A DNA stretch of 64,000 nucleotides from Methylocystis parvus OBBP (GCF_027571405.1 NZ_CP092968.1:2936001-3000000), one strand, 5' to 3'; shown: positions 44,075 to 54,011, counted from the first letter of the stretch. Made by a program: numbers and translations. Notes: generated by a model from the sequence alone, not told the origin.

Positions 44075-45466
44075 TCAGCGCCCGGCTCCGACGCATGTTT
44101 CGACCCTGATCCGCGTTCCCTTGCCGGGCGCGCTCTCCATCTCCAGCGTCGCGCCCGCCAGCGCGGCGCGCTCGCGCATGCCGGCGACGCCAAAATGGCC
44201 CGGCGTCGGGGTCTGCGGGTCGAAGCCGGCGCCGTCGTCTTCGATCGTCATCTCCGCGCCGGCTTCACTTGACTTCATGGAGATCGAGACGCGCTTTGCG
44301 CCGGCATGCAGCTCGATATTGCGCAGAGCCTCGCGCAGCACGGCGGCGAAGAGCGTCTCCGTCTCCGGCGCGAGCGGCGTTTCTGCGTCGAAATCGAGCG
44401 TCAGGACGATGTCGGTCCGCCGCGCCTCGAATTCCTTGGCGACGCCGCGCAGATCGACATTCTCGCGCCGCGCCGCGCGGGTCTGGGCGATGGCTTCGCG
44501 CGCCTCCCGCAGGCCCTGCCGCGCCTCGACGTCGAGTTCGGCGAGCGCGGCTTTCGCTTCGGGGTCGCCCGTCTTCTTGGCGATGAGCCGGGCCTGCGCA
44601 ATCATCGTCACGATGGAGCGCGCCAGCGTGTCGTGCAGGTCATGCGCGATGCGCAGCCGCTCATTGGCGATCGCCGCGGCGCGGGCTTCTTCCTGCGCCT
44701 TCTCCTGAGCGACGCGCAGCCGCCGTTCGGCGGTGACGTCGCGGCTCACCGCCTGAAACTCGCCGCCCGCCTCTGGGCCGAGAAAGCTCACCTCCCAGGC
44801 CAGCCAGACGACGCGGCCCTTTGCGTCGCGGGCGGTCTGTTCGAAAACGGCGCGCCCCTCGGCCGCGCGCGCCAGGCGCCAGGGCGCGCCGTCGGCGGGA
44901 AAGAGATCGCTCATGGCCGCGCCGACAAGCGCGTCCTGCGCGCGGCCAAGGAAACTCGCCGCCGCGCGGTTCGCGAAGACGAGCCGGAAATCCGGGCCGA
45001 AGCGCAGAACGAGATCATCGGAGGATTCGACGATGTCGCGATAGAGCGCGTCGGCGGCCCGCAGGCGCGCAGCGGCGGCGTCAGCCTGCTGCCGCAGGAT
45101 CTGCTTCTCCCGCCGATCCGAAGCCATGAGCCGGTCGATCTGCTCGCCGGCATGGTCGGGCGCGGTGACGACGACATAGACGCGCGCATTCTCGCTCCAG
45201 GAGACCGACACCGTCACGCGCGGGCCCTCGTCGCCGACGCGCACCGAGGGCAGAACCATGGGCTCGCCGCTTTCGCGCAATTCCGCGAAATTCGCCTCCA
45301 TATGGGTCAGCAAAGGCGCGTCGCAGGCGGGCGCGCCCGCGGGCGGCAGCCATTGGCTCAACGGACCGAGGCGGCTCGCGACGACGAGACGCGCGTCGAT
45401 CACGCCGAGCCCGAACTGCCCCCTTTCGAGCGCCTCGCCGAAAATGCTTTGATCCGTCAGCCCCAT
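44075..45466 (-). CDS. PAS sensor histidine kinase, NarX/DesK-type (HisKA_3)
   Basis: The protein has 463 residues. The N-terminal region (about 1-110) is a PAS-like sensor, a second PAS (about 145-255) has the PAC strand GGEFQAVSRDVTAE, and a coiled coil leads to the HisKA_3 box NERLRIAHDLHDTLARSI with the phospho-His. The ATPase domain has REALRNIELHAGA and GAGFDPQ. No transmembrane helix is seen. Its cognate LuxR-type regulator is not adjacent. The start ATG 45466 avoids the divergent gene; upstream reading to 45637 would cover it. Confidence 0.8.
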   Translation of the reverse strand: MGLTDQSIFGEALERGQFGLGVIDARLVVASRLGPLSQWLPPAGAPACDAPLLTHMEANFAELRESGEPMVLPSVRVGDEGPRVTVSVSWSENARVYVVVTAPDHAGEQIDRLMASDRREKQILRQQADAAAARLRAADALYRDIVESSDDLVLRFGPDFRLVFANRAAASFLGRAQDALVGAAMSDLFPADGAPWRLARAAEGRAVFEQTARDAKGRVVWLAWEVSFLGPEAGGEFQAVSRDVTAERRLRVAQEKAQEEARAAAIANERLRIAHDLHDTLARSIVTMIAQARLIAKKTGDPEAKAALAELDVEARQGLREAREAIAQTRAARRENVDLRGVAKEFEARRTDIVLTLDFDAETPLAPETETLFAAVLREALRNIELHAGAKRVSISMKSSEAGAEMTIEDDGAGFDPQTPTPGHFGVAGMRERAALAGATLEMESAPGKGTRIRVETCVGAGR

Positions 45467-45533
45467 GCCGAAAAGAATAGCGAAAACGGCCTGTGACAAT
45501 CTATATGCATTTCGCCGCTCTCGAGAAACGCCA

Positions 45534-46229
45534 ATGACCGAAGGCTTCGTCTTTACGCCATCCCCGCGCCCTTCCGTCGCCGTCGCGGGGGACGCCCGCC
45601 GCTTTCCGGTGCGCCGCATTTTCTGCGTGGCGCTCAATTACGCCGAGCACGCCCGCGAAATGGGGAAGGAGCCCGGCGCCGAGCCGCCCTTCTATTTCGC
45701 CAAGCCCGCCGACGCCGTCGTCAAGGACGGCGCGACCATCGCCTTTCCAAGCCTGACCCGGAATCTGCATCACGAGATCGAGCTGGTCGCCGCGCTCCAT
45801 TCGGGCGGGCGGGACATTGCGCCGCAACAGGCCCTCGATTGCGTCTTCGGCTACGCCGCCGGGATCGACCTCACGCGGCGAGATCTTCAGACCGCCGCGC
45901 GCAATTCGGGCAAGCCATGGGATTTCTCGAAGGGCTTCGACAATTCCGCGCCGATCGGGGCGATCCGCCCGGCGGCCGCGATCGGCCATCCGGCCAGTGG
46001 GCGCATCGCGCTCTCGGTCAATGGCGGTCTGCGCCAGCAGGGCGATCTTTCCGACATGATCTGGAGCCTGCCGCAGATCATCGCCGACATTTCCCGCTAT
46101 GTCGCGCTCGCGCCGGGCGACCTTATCTTCACCGGCACGCCCTCCGGCGTCGCCGCCATGCAGCCGGGCGACCATGCGGAGGGCGAGATCGAGGGGGTGG
46201 GGTCGGTCAGCGTCAGCTTCGCAGCCTGA
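45534..46229 (+). CDS. Fumarylacetoacetate hydrolase-family protein
   Basis: This is a FAH-fold hydrolase/isomerase/decarboxylase of 231 residues. It has the metal-binding Glu-x-Glu in NLHHEIELV, FYFAKPADAVV, the loop FGYAAGIDLTRRDLQ and LAPGDLIFTGTPSGVAAMQPGD. Small single-domain members act as acylpyruvate hydrolases, oxaloacetate decarboxylases or in aromatic degradation; the substrate cannot be chosen here. It is divergent from the sensor kinase. Confidence 0.88.
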   Translation: MTEGFVFTPSPRPSVAVAGDARRFPVRRIFCVALNYAEHAREMGKEPGAEPPFYFAKPADAVVKDGATIAFPSLTRNLHHEIELVAALHSGGRDIAPQQALDCVFGYAAGIDLTRRDLQTAARNSGKPWDFSKGFDNSAPIGAIRPAAAIGHPASGRIALSVNGGLRQQGDLSDMIWSLPQIIADISRYVALAPGDLIFTGTPSGVAAMQPGDHAEGEIEGVGSVSVSFAA

Positions 46230-46383
46230 CCGACGCTCCTTCTACTTTTTCGGCGGGCTCCGAGCCTGAGTTGCGCGAACCGGGCAAAGGCGGCTATTTG
46301 GCTTCGCCGTTGAATATGCCGGGAGACGCGCGGCGCATGCCCTTTCTGACCGCCTTTGCGCCAGCCGCCGCGAGCGCCGCTCC

Positions 46384-47886
46384 ATGACCAAGCCGGTCGA
46401 TCTCGACCCCGATGATTGGGACGCCTTCCGCGCCGAGAGCCACCGCGCCCTCGATCTCATGATCGATTATCTGCGCGGCCTTCGCGAACGCCCGGTCTGG
46501 GTCCCGCCGAGCGACGAGGCGAAGGCGCGTTTCGACCGCGACCTTCCGCGGGAGGGGCGCGAGCTATCCGCCGTGCTCGCGGATTTCGACCGCTACATCA
46601 AGCCTTTCGCCACGGGCAACATCCATCCCATGTTCATGGGCTGGGTGCAGGGGGCGGGGACGCCCGTCGGCATGATTGCGGAAATGCTCGCCGCCGGCAT
46701 GAACTCCAATTGCGGCGGCCGCAATCACATTGCGATCGACGTGGAGCGCCAGATCGCCAAATGGATGGCGCAGGCCTTCGGCTTCCCGCAGGACGCGTCG
46801 GGCATTTTCGTGACCGGCGCGTCCATGGCGAATTTTCTCTCGCTGCTCGTCGCGCGGGATCAGGCCTATGGCGACAAGGACGTCCGCCTCAACGGCCTTT
46901 GCGCGCGAGAGGGTCAGCTCATCGCCTACGCTTCTCGCGAGGCCCATAATTGCGTGCGGCAAGCCATGGAGCTTGCCGGGCTCGGCGCCAGACATCTCCG
47001 GCTCATCCCTTCCGACGGCAATCGCCGGATGAAGATCAGCGCCCTGCGCCACGCCATTTCCGCCGACCGCGCCGCGGGCTTCCGGCCCTTTCTCATCGTC
47101 GGCACGGCGGGGACGGTGGATACGGGCGCGGTCGATCCGCTCGACCGCCTCGCCGACGTCGCCCATAGCGAGGATATGTGGTTCCATGTCGACGGCGCCT
47201 TCGGGGCGCTGGCGGCGCTCTCGCCGGCGCTCAAGCCGCTGGTCAAGGGGCTGGAGCGGGCGGACAGCATCGCCTTCGATTTCCATAAATGGCTGCATGT
47301 TCCCTATGATGCGGGCTTCTTCCTCGTCCGCGACAAGGATGCGCACAGACGCGCCTTCGCCGCCAACGCCGCCTATCTGTCGCGCGCCCCGAGGGGTCTG
47401 GCGGCGGGCGACACCTGGCCCTGCGATCTCGGCCCCGATCTCTCGCGCGGTTTCCGGGCGCTCAAGGCCTGGATGACGATCGAGACCTTCGGGACGAAGA
47501 AGCTCAGCGAATGCATTGAGCAGTGCTGCCGCATGGCCAAGCGGCTGGAAGGCTGGATCGCCAAGTCCGACGCTTTCGTCATGCGCGCCCCGGTCGCGCT
47601 CAATATCGTCTGCTTCGGGGTGAAGGAGGACGATGACGGCTCCCTCGCCCGCGAGATCGTGATGGAGCTGCACGAACGCGGCGAGGCCGCGCCCTCGCTG
47701 ACGATCCTCGACGGCGTCCCGGCCATCCGCGCGGCGATCATCAATCACCGCACCCATGAGGAAGATATCGACGCCTTCACAATCTTCCTTGACGCGGCGC
47801 TGCGGCGCGCGCGGAAAGAGCCGCATGATTTCGGCGCGCTGGTGGAGCCGCACGGACCGGGGAAGACGCGGTTGTCGGAGGATTGA
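46384..47886 (+). CDS. PLP-dependent amino acid decarboxylase (group II, DDC family)
   Basis: The 500-residue fold-I decarboxylase has the DDC-family N-terminus (SHRALDLMIDYLRGL), TGNIHPMFMGWVQG, TGASMANFLSL, the PLP-ring stacking and Asp region WFHVDGAFGA and the PLP Lys in FDFHKWLHVPYDAGF. Relatives decarboxylate aromatic amino acids, glutamate or diaminobutyrate; the motif set is closest to aromatic-L-amino-acid decarboxylases, but substrate cannot be assigned safely. It appears monocistronic, following the FAH gene on the same strand. Confidence 0.9.
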   Translation: MTKPVDLDPDDWDAFRAESHRALDLMIDYLRGLRERPVWVPPSDEAKARFDRDLPREGRELSAVLADFDRYIKPFATGNIHPMFMGWVQGAGTPVGMIAEMLAAGMNSNCGGRNHIAIDVERQIAKWMAQAFGFPQDASGIFVTGASMANFLSLLVARDQAYGDKDVRLNGLCAREGQLIAYASREAHNCVRQAMELAGLGARHLRLIPSDGNRRMKISALRHAISADRAAGFRPFLIVGTAGTVDTGAVDPLDRLADVAHSEDMWFHVDGAFGALAALSPALKPLVKGLERADSIAFDFHKWLHVPYDAGFFLVRDKDAHRRAFAANAAYLSRAPRGLAAGDTWPCDLGPDLSRGFRALKAWMTIETFGTKKLSECIEQCCRMAKRLEGWIAKSDAFVMRAPVALNIVCFGVKEDDDGSLAREIVMELHERGEAAPSLTILDGVPAIRAAIINHRTHEEDIDAFTIFLDAALRRARKEPHDFGALVEPHGPGKTRLSED

Positions 47887-48075
47887 CGACGGCCGCATCC
47901 CCGCATCATGGCCGCGCTTGTCGCCCCCGTCCACGCCGAAGCAAAACCGTTCCGAGCGTGTCGGAAAGCCGACAAAGCCAGCCGGCGCGTGAAGCAAGTT
48001 ATTGATTATTATATGATCATACTAGGCCCGCTCCTTGCATCTTCGTCCGCGACGACTTTCCCCGCGAGGAGAACC

Positions 48076-48306
48076 ATGCCGCTCTACGCCTATAGCTGCA
48101 ATGACTGCGAAGCCGAGTTCGAGCTGCTCGTGCGTTCCTCCGACACGCCGGAATGCCCGGCCTGCAAGTCGCAAAAGCTGACGCAACAGCTCTCGCGCAT
48201 CTGCAAGGAGATCAAATATCCCGCCATCGCCAAATCCTGGCGTCGCCGCGCGGCCGCCGAGGGGGATTTGTCGAATTTCAGCAAGGCCGAGCGCGGGAAA
48301 CTTTGA
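48076..48306 (+). CDS. FmdB-type zinc ribbon protein
   Basis: This is a 76-residue putative regulatory protein. The family signature MPLYAYSCNDCEAEFE holds the first C-x2-C pair, and ECPACKS holds the second, forming a zinc ribbon. The C-terminal tail is basic and variable. FmdB proteins were named from the formamidase/amidase operon of Methylophilus; their real function is unclear. GAGGAG precedes the ATG. Confidence 0.85.
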   Translation: MPLYAYSCNDCEAEFELLVRSSDTPECPACKSQKLTQQLSRICKEIKYPAIAKSWRRRAAAEGDLSNFSKAERGKL

Positions 48307-48436
48307 GGCGCGGCCTCCTCCCCGGCCCTCCCCCGCAAGCGGGAAAGCTGGCCGTCCGCCGCCGTCACATTGACAAGGCTGATCGCAAGCGTCCCCTCTC
48401 CCACGAAGTGGGGGAGGGACAGGGAGGGGGCGCCGC
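48303..48436. repeat. Two dispersed G/C-rich palindromes
   Basis: One palindrome has CCCTCCCCCGC-AAGC-GGG, the other CCCTCTCCCACGAAGTGGGGGAGGG. Both belong to the same general family as those at 10.5 kb and 63.6 kb. They fill the spacer between the FmdB gene and cobT. Confidence 0.55.
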
Positions 48437-48497
48437 CGCCGCCTTCTACAACCTCTCCGACTTGCTCCTTTTCGCGCGCCCGCGCATATAGTGGCGA

Positions 48498-50429
48498 ATG
48501 CCTCCCGCGCCGACGAACCGCCGCCCCGCATCCCCCAAGGAAGCCCCGCAGGAGCCCTTCAAACGGGCCGTCTCCGGCGCCATGCGCGCCATGGCGAAAT
48601 CGCCGAAGCTCGAGGTGAGCTTCGCGCCCGAGCGGCCGTCTCTGATCACGACGGAAGAGGGGGCCAAGGCCCGGATCACCGAGCCCTCGCGCAAGCTCAC
48701 GGCCAAGGAGGCCGCGATCGTGCGCGGCCAGGCTGATTCTCTTGCGCTGCGTCTCGCCTGCCATGACGACGCCGTTCACCGCCGCCACGCCCCAGACTCG
48801 ATGGAGGCGCGCGCCGCCTTCGACGCGATGGAGCAGGCGCGCGTCGAATCGATCGGCGCGCGGCGCATGACGGGCGTCGCCGCCAATATCGGCGCGATGC
48901 TGGAGGACCGCTACGCCCGCAACCATTCCGAAAAGATCGCGAGCCGCGAGGATGCGCCGCTCGAGGACGCGCTCGCCTTGATGGCGCGCGAACGCCTCAC
49001 CGGGCTGGAGCCGCCGCCCCATGGCGCGAAGATCGTGGCGTTCTGGCGGAGCCTGATCGAGGAGCGCGCCGGCGCCGATCTCGACCGGCTCACCGGCGCC
49101 GTCGAGGATCAGAAGCATTTCGCCCAGATCGTGCGCGAGCTTCTGTCCCATCTCGACATGGCCGGCGCGGAGGCCCCGGAGGAGACCGAGGCCGAGGCCG
49201 AATCCGAAGACGCGCCGCAAAATCCGGACGAGAGCGAAGAGCAGCAGCAGGAAGAGGACAAGGCGAAAAGCGCCGCCGAGATGGAGACCGCGCTCGCCGC
49301 GGAAGATTCCGAACAGGAAGGCGAGAGCGAATCCGCCGAGGCGCCCTATGGGGAAACCGCGGAGGAATCGGAGGACGGCGATATGGAGGAGGCGTCCGAC
49401 GCGCGCCGCCCCGCGCCGCAAAACGCCGACCGCTCCGGCCCCGATTACCGCGCCTATACGACCCGCTTCGACGAGACCGTCCGCGCCGAGGAGCTGTGCG
49501 ACACGGAAGAGCTCGACCGTCTGCGCGCCTATCTCGACAAGCAGCTCCAGCATCTTTCATCGGTGGTCGGCCGCCTCGCCAACCGCCTGCAGCGCCGCCT
49601 CATGGCGCAGCAGAGCCGCAGCTGGGAGTTCGACCTCGAAGAGGGCATGCTCGATCCCGCGAAACTGCCGCGCGTCATCATCGACCCGCAGCAGCCTCTA
49701 TCCTTCAAGCGCGAGAAGGACATGGAGTTCCGCGACACGGTGGTCACGCTGCTGCTCGACAATTCCGGCTCCATGCGCGGGCGCCCGATCACCGTGGCCG
49801 CCACCTGCGCCGACATTCTCGCCCGCACGCTCGAGCGCTGCGGCGTGAAGGTCGAGATTCTCGGCTTCACCACCCGCGCCTGGAAGGGCGGCCAGTCGCG
49901 CGAATTGTGGATCAACGAGGGCAAGAAGCCCAATCCCGGCCGCCTCAACGACATCCGCCACATCATCTACAAGGCGGCCGACGCTCCCTGGCGGCGTGCG
50001 CGGCGCAATCTCGGCCTGATGATGCGCGAGGGTCTCCTCAAGGAGAATATTGACGGCGAGGCGCTGGACTGGGCGCATCGTCGCCTTCTGGCGCGGCCCG
50101 AGCAGCGGCGCATTCTGATGATGATCTCGGACGGCGCGCCGGTCGACGATTCGACGCTCTCGGTCAATCCTGGCAATTATCTCGAGCGCCATCTGCGTCA
50201 GATCATTCATGAGATCGAGACCAAATCGCCCGTTGAGCTTATCGCGATCGGCATCGGCCACGACGTCACGCGCTATTACCGCCGCGCCGTGACCATCGTC
50301 GACGCCGAAGAGCTGGGCGGCGCCATGACCGAAAAACTCGCGGAGCTGTTCAGCGAGAATAACGGTCCCGCCCAGGTCCCCATGCCGGCGCGCCCGCGCG
50401 CCGCGCCCCTCGTCGCGGCGCGCGCTTAA
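48498..50429 (+). CDS. cobT: Cobaltochelatase subunit CobT
   Basis: CobT, with CobS and CobN, inserts cobalt into hydrogenobyrinate a,c-diamide in aerobic vitamin B12 synthesis. The 643-residue protein has an N-terminal helical region, a very acidic linker (about 230-320) and a C-terminal von Willebrand A domain with the MIDAS DNSGSM near residue 420 and the late [11 protein letters not shown]. CobS is not adjacent, though it usually precedes cobT. The ribosome-binding site of the ATG at 48498 is weak. Confidence 0.93.
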   Translation: MPPAPTNRRPASPKEAPQEPFKRAVSGAMRAMAKSPKLEVSFAPERPSLITTEEGAKARITEPSRKLTAKEAAIVRGQADSLALRLACHDDAVHRRHAPDSMEARAAFDAMEQARVESIGARRMTGVAANIGAMLEDRYARNHSEKIASREDAPLEDALALMARERLTGLEPPPHGAKIVAFWRSLIEERAGADLDRLTGAVEDQKHFAQIVRELLSHLDMAGAEAPEETEAEAESEDAPQNPDESEEQQQEEDKAKSAAEMETALAAEDSEQEGESESAEAPYGETAEESEDGDMEEASDARRPAPQNADRSGPDYRAYTTRFDETVRAEELCDTEELDRLRAYLDKQLQHLSSVVGRLANRLQRRLMAQQSRSWEFDLEEGMLDPAKLPRVIIDPQQPLSFKREKDMEFRDTVVTLLLDNSGSMRGRPITVAATCADILARTLERCGVKVEILGFTTRAWKGGQSRELWINEGKKPNPGRLNDIRHIIYKAADAPWRRARRNLGLMMREGLLKENIDGEALDWAHRRLLARPEQRRILMMISDGAPVDDSTLSVNPGNYLERHLRQIIHEIETKSPVELIAIGIGHDVTRYYRRAVTIVDAEELGGAMTEKLAELFSENNGPAQVPMPARPRAAPLVAARA

Positions 50430-50471
50430 CCAAAGCTTCACCGTAATTTCATATGAAGTCGCCGTGACAAA

Positions 50472-50490
50472 AATTGTCGCGGCGACAATT
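50472..50490. promoter_or_regulatory. Perfect palindrome downstream of cobT
   Basis: AATTGTCGC, one central G and GCGACAATT form a 19-base perfect palindrome. It lies 43 bases after the cobT stop and about 98 before the small membrane gene. No T-run follows, so an operator is as likely as a terminator. Confidence 0.4.
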
Positions 50491-50587
50491 AGAATTGCAA
50501 CCAATTCACGCGAGCGCGCGTTAATCAGGGCGCGCCAACGTCAATGAGCGCGCGAGGGAACAAGCGTGGCTTCGGGAGTTCAGTGAC

Positions 50588-50713
50588 ATGGCGTTGATGA
50601 GAAAGGTGCGCCGGGAGGCGCCTGAATTCGAGAAAGTAGCGTGCGTGACGGCGATTTGCGCGCTGGCGACCCTGCCGTTGGCCTTCTGCGCGGCGATCAC
50701 GATTTTCGCCTGA
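50588..50713 (+). CDS. 41-residue possible membrane peptide
   Basis: An ATG at 50588, nine bases after GGGAG, opens a frame of 41 codons ending TGA at 50711-50713. The first 17 residues are charged (MALMRKVRREAPEFEKV). The remainder is one hydrophobic segment with three cysteines (ACVTAICALATLPLAFCAA). A hairpin with arms AAGGGGCGCC/GGCGCCCTT follows at 50726-50751. It is 210 bases upstream of the protease-nuclease gene. The family is unknown. Confidence 0.45.
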   Translation: MALMRKVRREAPEFEKVACVTAICALATLPLAFCAAITIFA

Positions 50714-50922
50714 GTCGAGAGAGAGAAGGGGCGCCATGCGGCGGCGCCCTTCAGACGCGCGCCGTCATCATTCTGTCTGGCGCGGCGTGTATTTCCGTTC
50801 AAGTTCGTTGCGTTTGCATCGGGGCGTTTCGAAAAATTCGTTTCTGGCGGCCAGCCTGTCGCATTTTGTTCGGCCAATGCCGGCGACCCTTTCGATGAGC
50901 CCTCATTTTCGGGGAGGGCCGC

Positions 50923-53067
50923 GTGGACCGCGACAAAATCGATCAGGGGGCGCTCGACGCCTTTCACAACCTTGTCGAGAGCACCAGGGAGAAACGCCGC
51001 GAGGCGCGCCGTCTCGTCGCGACCGGCCGCTGGCGCGAGATCGAGGACGACGTCTCGCGGGCCGTCGCCTATTTCTCGAAACGCGCGCCGCGCGCTGCGG
51101 GGGCGGAGGCCGCGAGAGGGTCGCTCGACTTCCAGCCGGTTTCTTTCCTGACGACCGGCGCGCTTGCGCGGAACGCCGTCGCCTATGTCGAGTCGCCGCT
51201 GAACGGCGCGACGGCGACCGGATTTCTCATCAGCCCGCGCCTTTTCCTCACCAATCATCATGTGCTCGAGAGCGACGCCCATGCGCGCGGCGCGCTGATC
51301 ACCTTCCGGCGGGAATTCGAGAACGGCCATTTCGTCGCGACGACGGTCTTCAAGCTCGATCCAGACCGCTTTTTCATTTCGTCGCCGGACAATGATCTCG
51401 ATTTCGCGCTGGTCGCGGTCGGAGAGCGGACGGCTGGCGCCGAGACGCTCGACGCCTTTTCCTATTGCGTCCTGTCGAACAAGCCGGACAAGCATGTCAA
51501 AGGGATGAGCGTCAACATCATCCAGCATCCGCTCGGCATGCATAAGATGGTGACGGTGCGTAACAACATCCTGCAGGAGCGCACGGCGCGCAGCCTGCTT
51601 TACGAGACCGATACGGAACATGGCTCGTCCGGCGCGCCGGTTTTCAACGACGAGTGGGAGCTGATCGCGCTTCATCATTGGGGCGAGCCCGCGCTTGCGC
51701 TCGGCGACAGCGATCTCATCAACCGCAATCTGCAGGTGAATGAGGGCGTGCGCATCAGCGCGCTCTATGAACGTTTCGACCAGATTCTGCCGACCCTGGA
51801 AGGCGAGAAGCGCACGCTCCTCGCCGAGGCGCTCGATTTCGCCAAAAACGCGCCCGCCGCGCCGACGGAAAAGAAGCTCGGCGGCCCGGCGCCCGCCCCC
51901 GCCGCCGAATCCCTCTCATCTTCAGGAGCCGTCATGCCCGCCGCCAATCCGCAACCCGCCGCCGTCGAAGCCGTTCGAGCCGCGGCCGGCGAACTGAAGA
52001 TCGTTGTGCCGATCGAAATTTCGGTGCGCATCGGCGGCGCGGGCGTGGCCGGGCTTGCGGCGGGCGGCCTCGCGCCCGCGCCTCTGGCGCCTGCGGAGCA
52101 GAAACAATTGCTGCGCGCGGCGGAGGCCTTGCGCATCGATCCCGACTACGCCTCGCGAAGCGGCTACCGGGAAGATTTCATCCCGGGCCATACCGTGCCG
52201 CTGCCGAGCCTCTCGGCGAAGCTCCTCAAGCAGATCGCGCCTCTGCGCGCCGGCGAAGCCGATGCGGAGAGCGGCCTGCTGAAATATGAGCATTTCAGCG
52301 TCGTCATCAACAAGACGAAACGCATCGCGATCTATACCGCGACCAATATAGACGGCGCGACCTATCTCGACGTCAATCGCAGCACCGGTCAGGTCGCCGC
52401 CGCCGAAGCCGACCAGTGGTTCAAGGATCCGCGCGTGAGCGCGGGCTTCGTGCTCGACCAGACCTTCTATTCGGACTGGTCGCATATTTTCGATCGCGGC
52501 CATCTCACCCGGCGCAGCGATCCGACCTGGGGCGACGCGGACACGGCCGAGCGCGCCAATGCCGACACTTTTCATTTCACCAATTGCTCGCCCCAGCATT
52601 TCCGCTTCAACCAATCGGCCAAATTCTGGCAGGGCGTGGAGCGCTTTGTTCTGGAGAACGGCGTGCTGGCCGACGATGCGCGCAAGCCGCTCTGCGTCAT
52701 TCAGGGCCCGATCTATGACGAAAAAATCGATCGGACGGCCGACGACGTGCAAATACCGTCCTCTTTCTTCAAGATCGTCGTCTGGAAAGGCAAATCGGGC
52801 CTGAAGTCGGTCGGGCTCGTGGTCGATCAGTTCAACCTGCTCGACGAAACGCGCAAGAATCTCGGCGGCCCGAAAGATCTCGCCAGCGTCGACGTCCAGC
52901 ATTGGCGCGTCTCGGTTCAGTCGATCGAGAAGCGGACCGGCCTGAATTTCGGCGACGCGATGCGCGCCGCGGACACGATCAACCTCGCCGGTCAGCCGCA
53001 GGTCGGCGCCGAGGCGCTGATCCGCGTGACGAAATTCTCGGATTTGCTGCCGCCGGTCTTGGAATAG
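50923..53067 (+). CDS. Trypsin-like serine protease fused to DNA/RNA non-specific endonuclease
   Basis: The protein has 714 residues and no signal peptide. The N-terminal 50 residues are helical and charged. Residues about 75-285 are a trypsin-like domain with the triad His113 (LTNHHVL), Asp160 (DNDLDFALV) and Ser236 (HGSSGAPVF). A Pro/Ala linker (310-350) leads to a NUC1-type ββα-metal nuclease (about 400-710) with the catalytic DRGHL at 524-528 and NCSPQHFRFNQ downstream. The start is GTG at 50923 behind GGGGAGGG. Fusions of this kind are suspected intracellular conflict effectors; the trigger and target are unknown. Confidence 0.85.
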   Translation: MDRDKIDQGALDAFHNLVESTREKRREARRLVATGRWREIEDDVSRAVAYFSKRAPRAAGAEAARGSLDFQPVSFLTTGALARNAVAYVESPLNGATATGFLISPRLFLTNHHVLESDAHARGALITFRREFENGHFVATTVFKLDPDRFFISSPDNDLDFALVAVGERTAGAETLDAFSYCVLSNKPDKHVKGMSVNIIQHPLGMHKMVTVRNNILQERTARSLLYETDTEHGSSGAPVFNDEWELIALHHWGEPALALGDSDLINRNLQVNEGVRISALYERFDQILPTLEGEKRTLLAEALDFAKNAPAAPTEKKLGGPAPAPAAESLSSSGAVMPAANPQPAAVEAVRAAAGELKIVVPIEISVRIGGAGVAGLAAGGLAPAPLAPAEQKQLLRAAEALRIDPDYASRSGYREDFIPGHTVPLPSLSAKLLKQIAPLRAGEADAESGLLKYEHFSVVINKTKRIAIYTATNIDGATYLDVNRSTGQVAAAEADQWFKDPRVSAGFVLDQTFYSDWSHIFDRGHLTRRSDPTWGDADTAERANADTFHFTNCSPQHFRFNQSAKFWQGVERFVLENGVLADDARKPLCVIQGPIYDEKIDRTADDVQIPSSFFKIVVWKGKSGLKSVGLVVDQFNLLDETRKNLGGPKDLASVDVQHWRVSVQSIEKRTGLNFGDAMRAADTINLAGQPQVGAEALIRVTKFSDLLPPVLE

Positions 53068-53154
53068 CGCGAGAGGGCGGCGCGGCGCGCGGTCGATCGT
53101 CCATCGCGAACGTTAAGAGAGGGCCGTGCGAAAACCGCGCTCCCTCTTACGCGC

Positions 53155-53949
53155 TCAGGACGGCTCGGCGATGGGCCATTCGCCCTTATAGACGCCGCCC
53201 TGATTGTCATGCGCGACGACGCGCATCGTCTTCGCGCCGTTCGGCGCATAGCTGAAACGGAAATTCGGGTCTTCCGACAGGGAGATTCCGCCCTCCATCT
53301 TGAAAATCAGCTCGTCCCCCTGCCAGACCTCGACGGCGTCGACATAATGCGCGGGCGTGTAGGCGCGGGTGATCTGATCCATCTGCATGCCGGAATTATT
53401 CGGGTGGCGGATCATGATCTGCGCCTCGCGCCTGCCGGCGGCGGCGCTCCTGAATTCGCGGTATTTCATCTTGCCCATATTGGCGAGCGCCTCGTCCGGG
53501 TCCTTGCCGGCGGGAGCCGAGCAGCCGCCCGAAGCCTTCACGAATTCCGCCTCCGAATGCAGCTTGCCGTCGCGCGTCTCCGCCACGGCGTGGACATTGG
53601 TGTAGCTGTTCACGCGCACGCGCGTTTCGATGAAGTCGACGCCCGCCTTCTCGCCCAGCGTGAAGCTCGCGGCCATGGGCATCGGATTCTGGTCGATGAC
53701 GAGCGTCGCGGCTTTCACCTTTGCGGGGTCCGCGAAGCGCATGGTCATCGGCACGATGGCCGCGTCCTCCGCGCGCTTGGGCGCGTCGAGCGAGATCGTC
53801 CCGTCGGCCGGCGCGATCTCGCGGCCGTGGAAAATATCCGTAACGAGACTCGGCCAGGGATCGGGGGCGTTGGATTCGGCCAGCGCCGCCGACGAGGCGA
53901 AGGCGGCGACGATGAGAGCGGCGGCGCGCGCGGCGCGAGCGAGGGACAT
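53155..53949 (-). CDS. Quinoprotein dehydrogenase-associated SoxYZ-like carrier
   Basis: The periplasmic protein has 264 residues with a signal peptide ending ALAE. It resembles SoxY fused to SoxZ: the SoxY-like part covers about 30-150 and contains SGGCSAP, with a possible carrier cysteine, and the SoxZ-like part is IMIRHPNNSGMQMDQ onward. This family is known from loci of PQQ-dependent alcohol dehydrogenases, where it is thought to carry an intermediate. The metallohydrolase gene lies 62 bases upstream on the same strand; xoxF is divergent. Confidence 0.85.
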   Translation of the reverse strand: MSLARAARAAALIVAAFASSAALAESNAPDPWPSLVTDIFHGREIAPADGTISLDAPKRAEDAAIVPMTMRFADPAKVKAATLVIDQNPMPMAASFTLGEKAGVDFIETRVRVNSYTNVHAVAETRDGKLHSEAEFVKASGGCSAPAGKDPDEALANMGKMKYREFRSAAAGRREAQIMIRHPNNSGMQMDQITRAYTPAHYVDAVEVWQGDELIFKMEGGISLSEDPNFRFSYAPNGAKTMRVVAHDNQGGVYKGEWPIAEPS

Positions 53950-54011
53950 TGCGTTTCTCCCGGACTTTGGCGCAAGATTAGCGCAGACCGGGGCGTCAGG
54001 GTGAGACAAAG

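Noticed and set aside
47995..48025. A/T-rich stretch with TATGATCATA before the FmdB gene as an operator
   Set aside because: The palindrome is short and no properly spaced promoter pair could be fixed around it.
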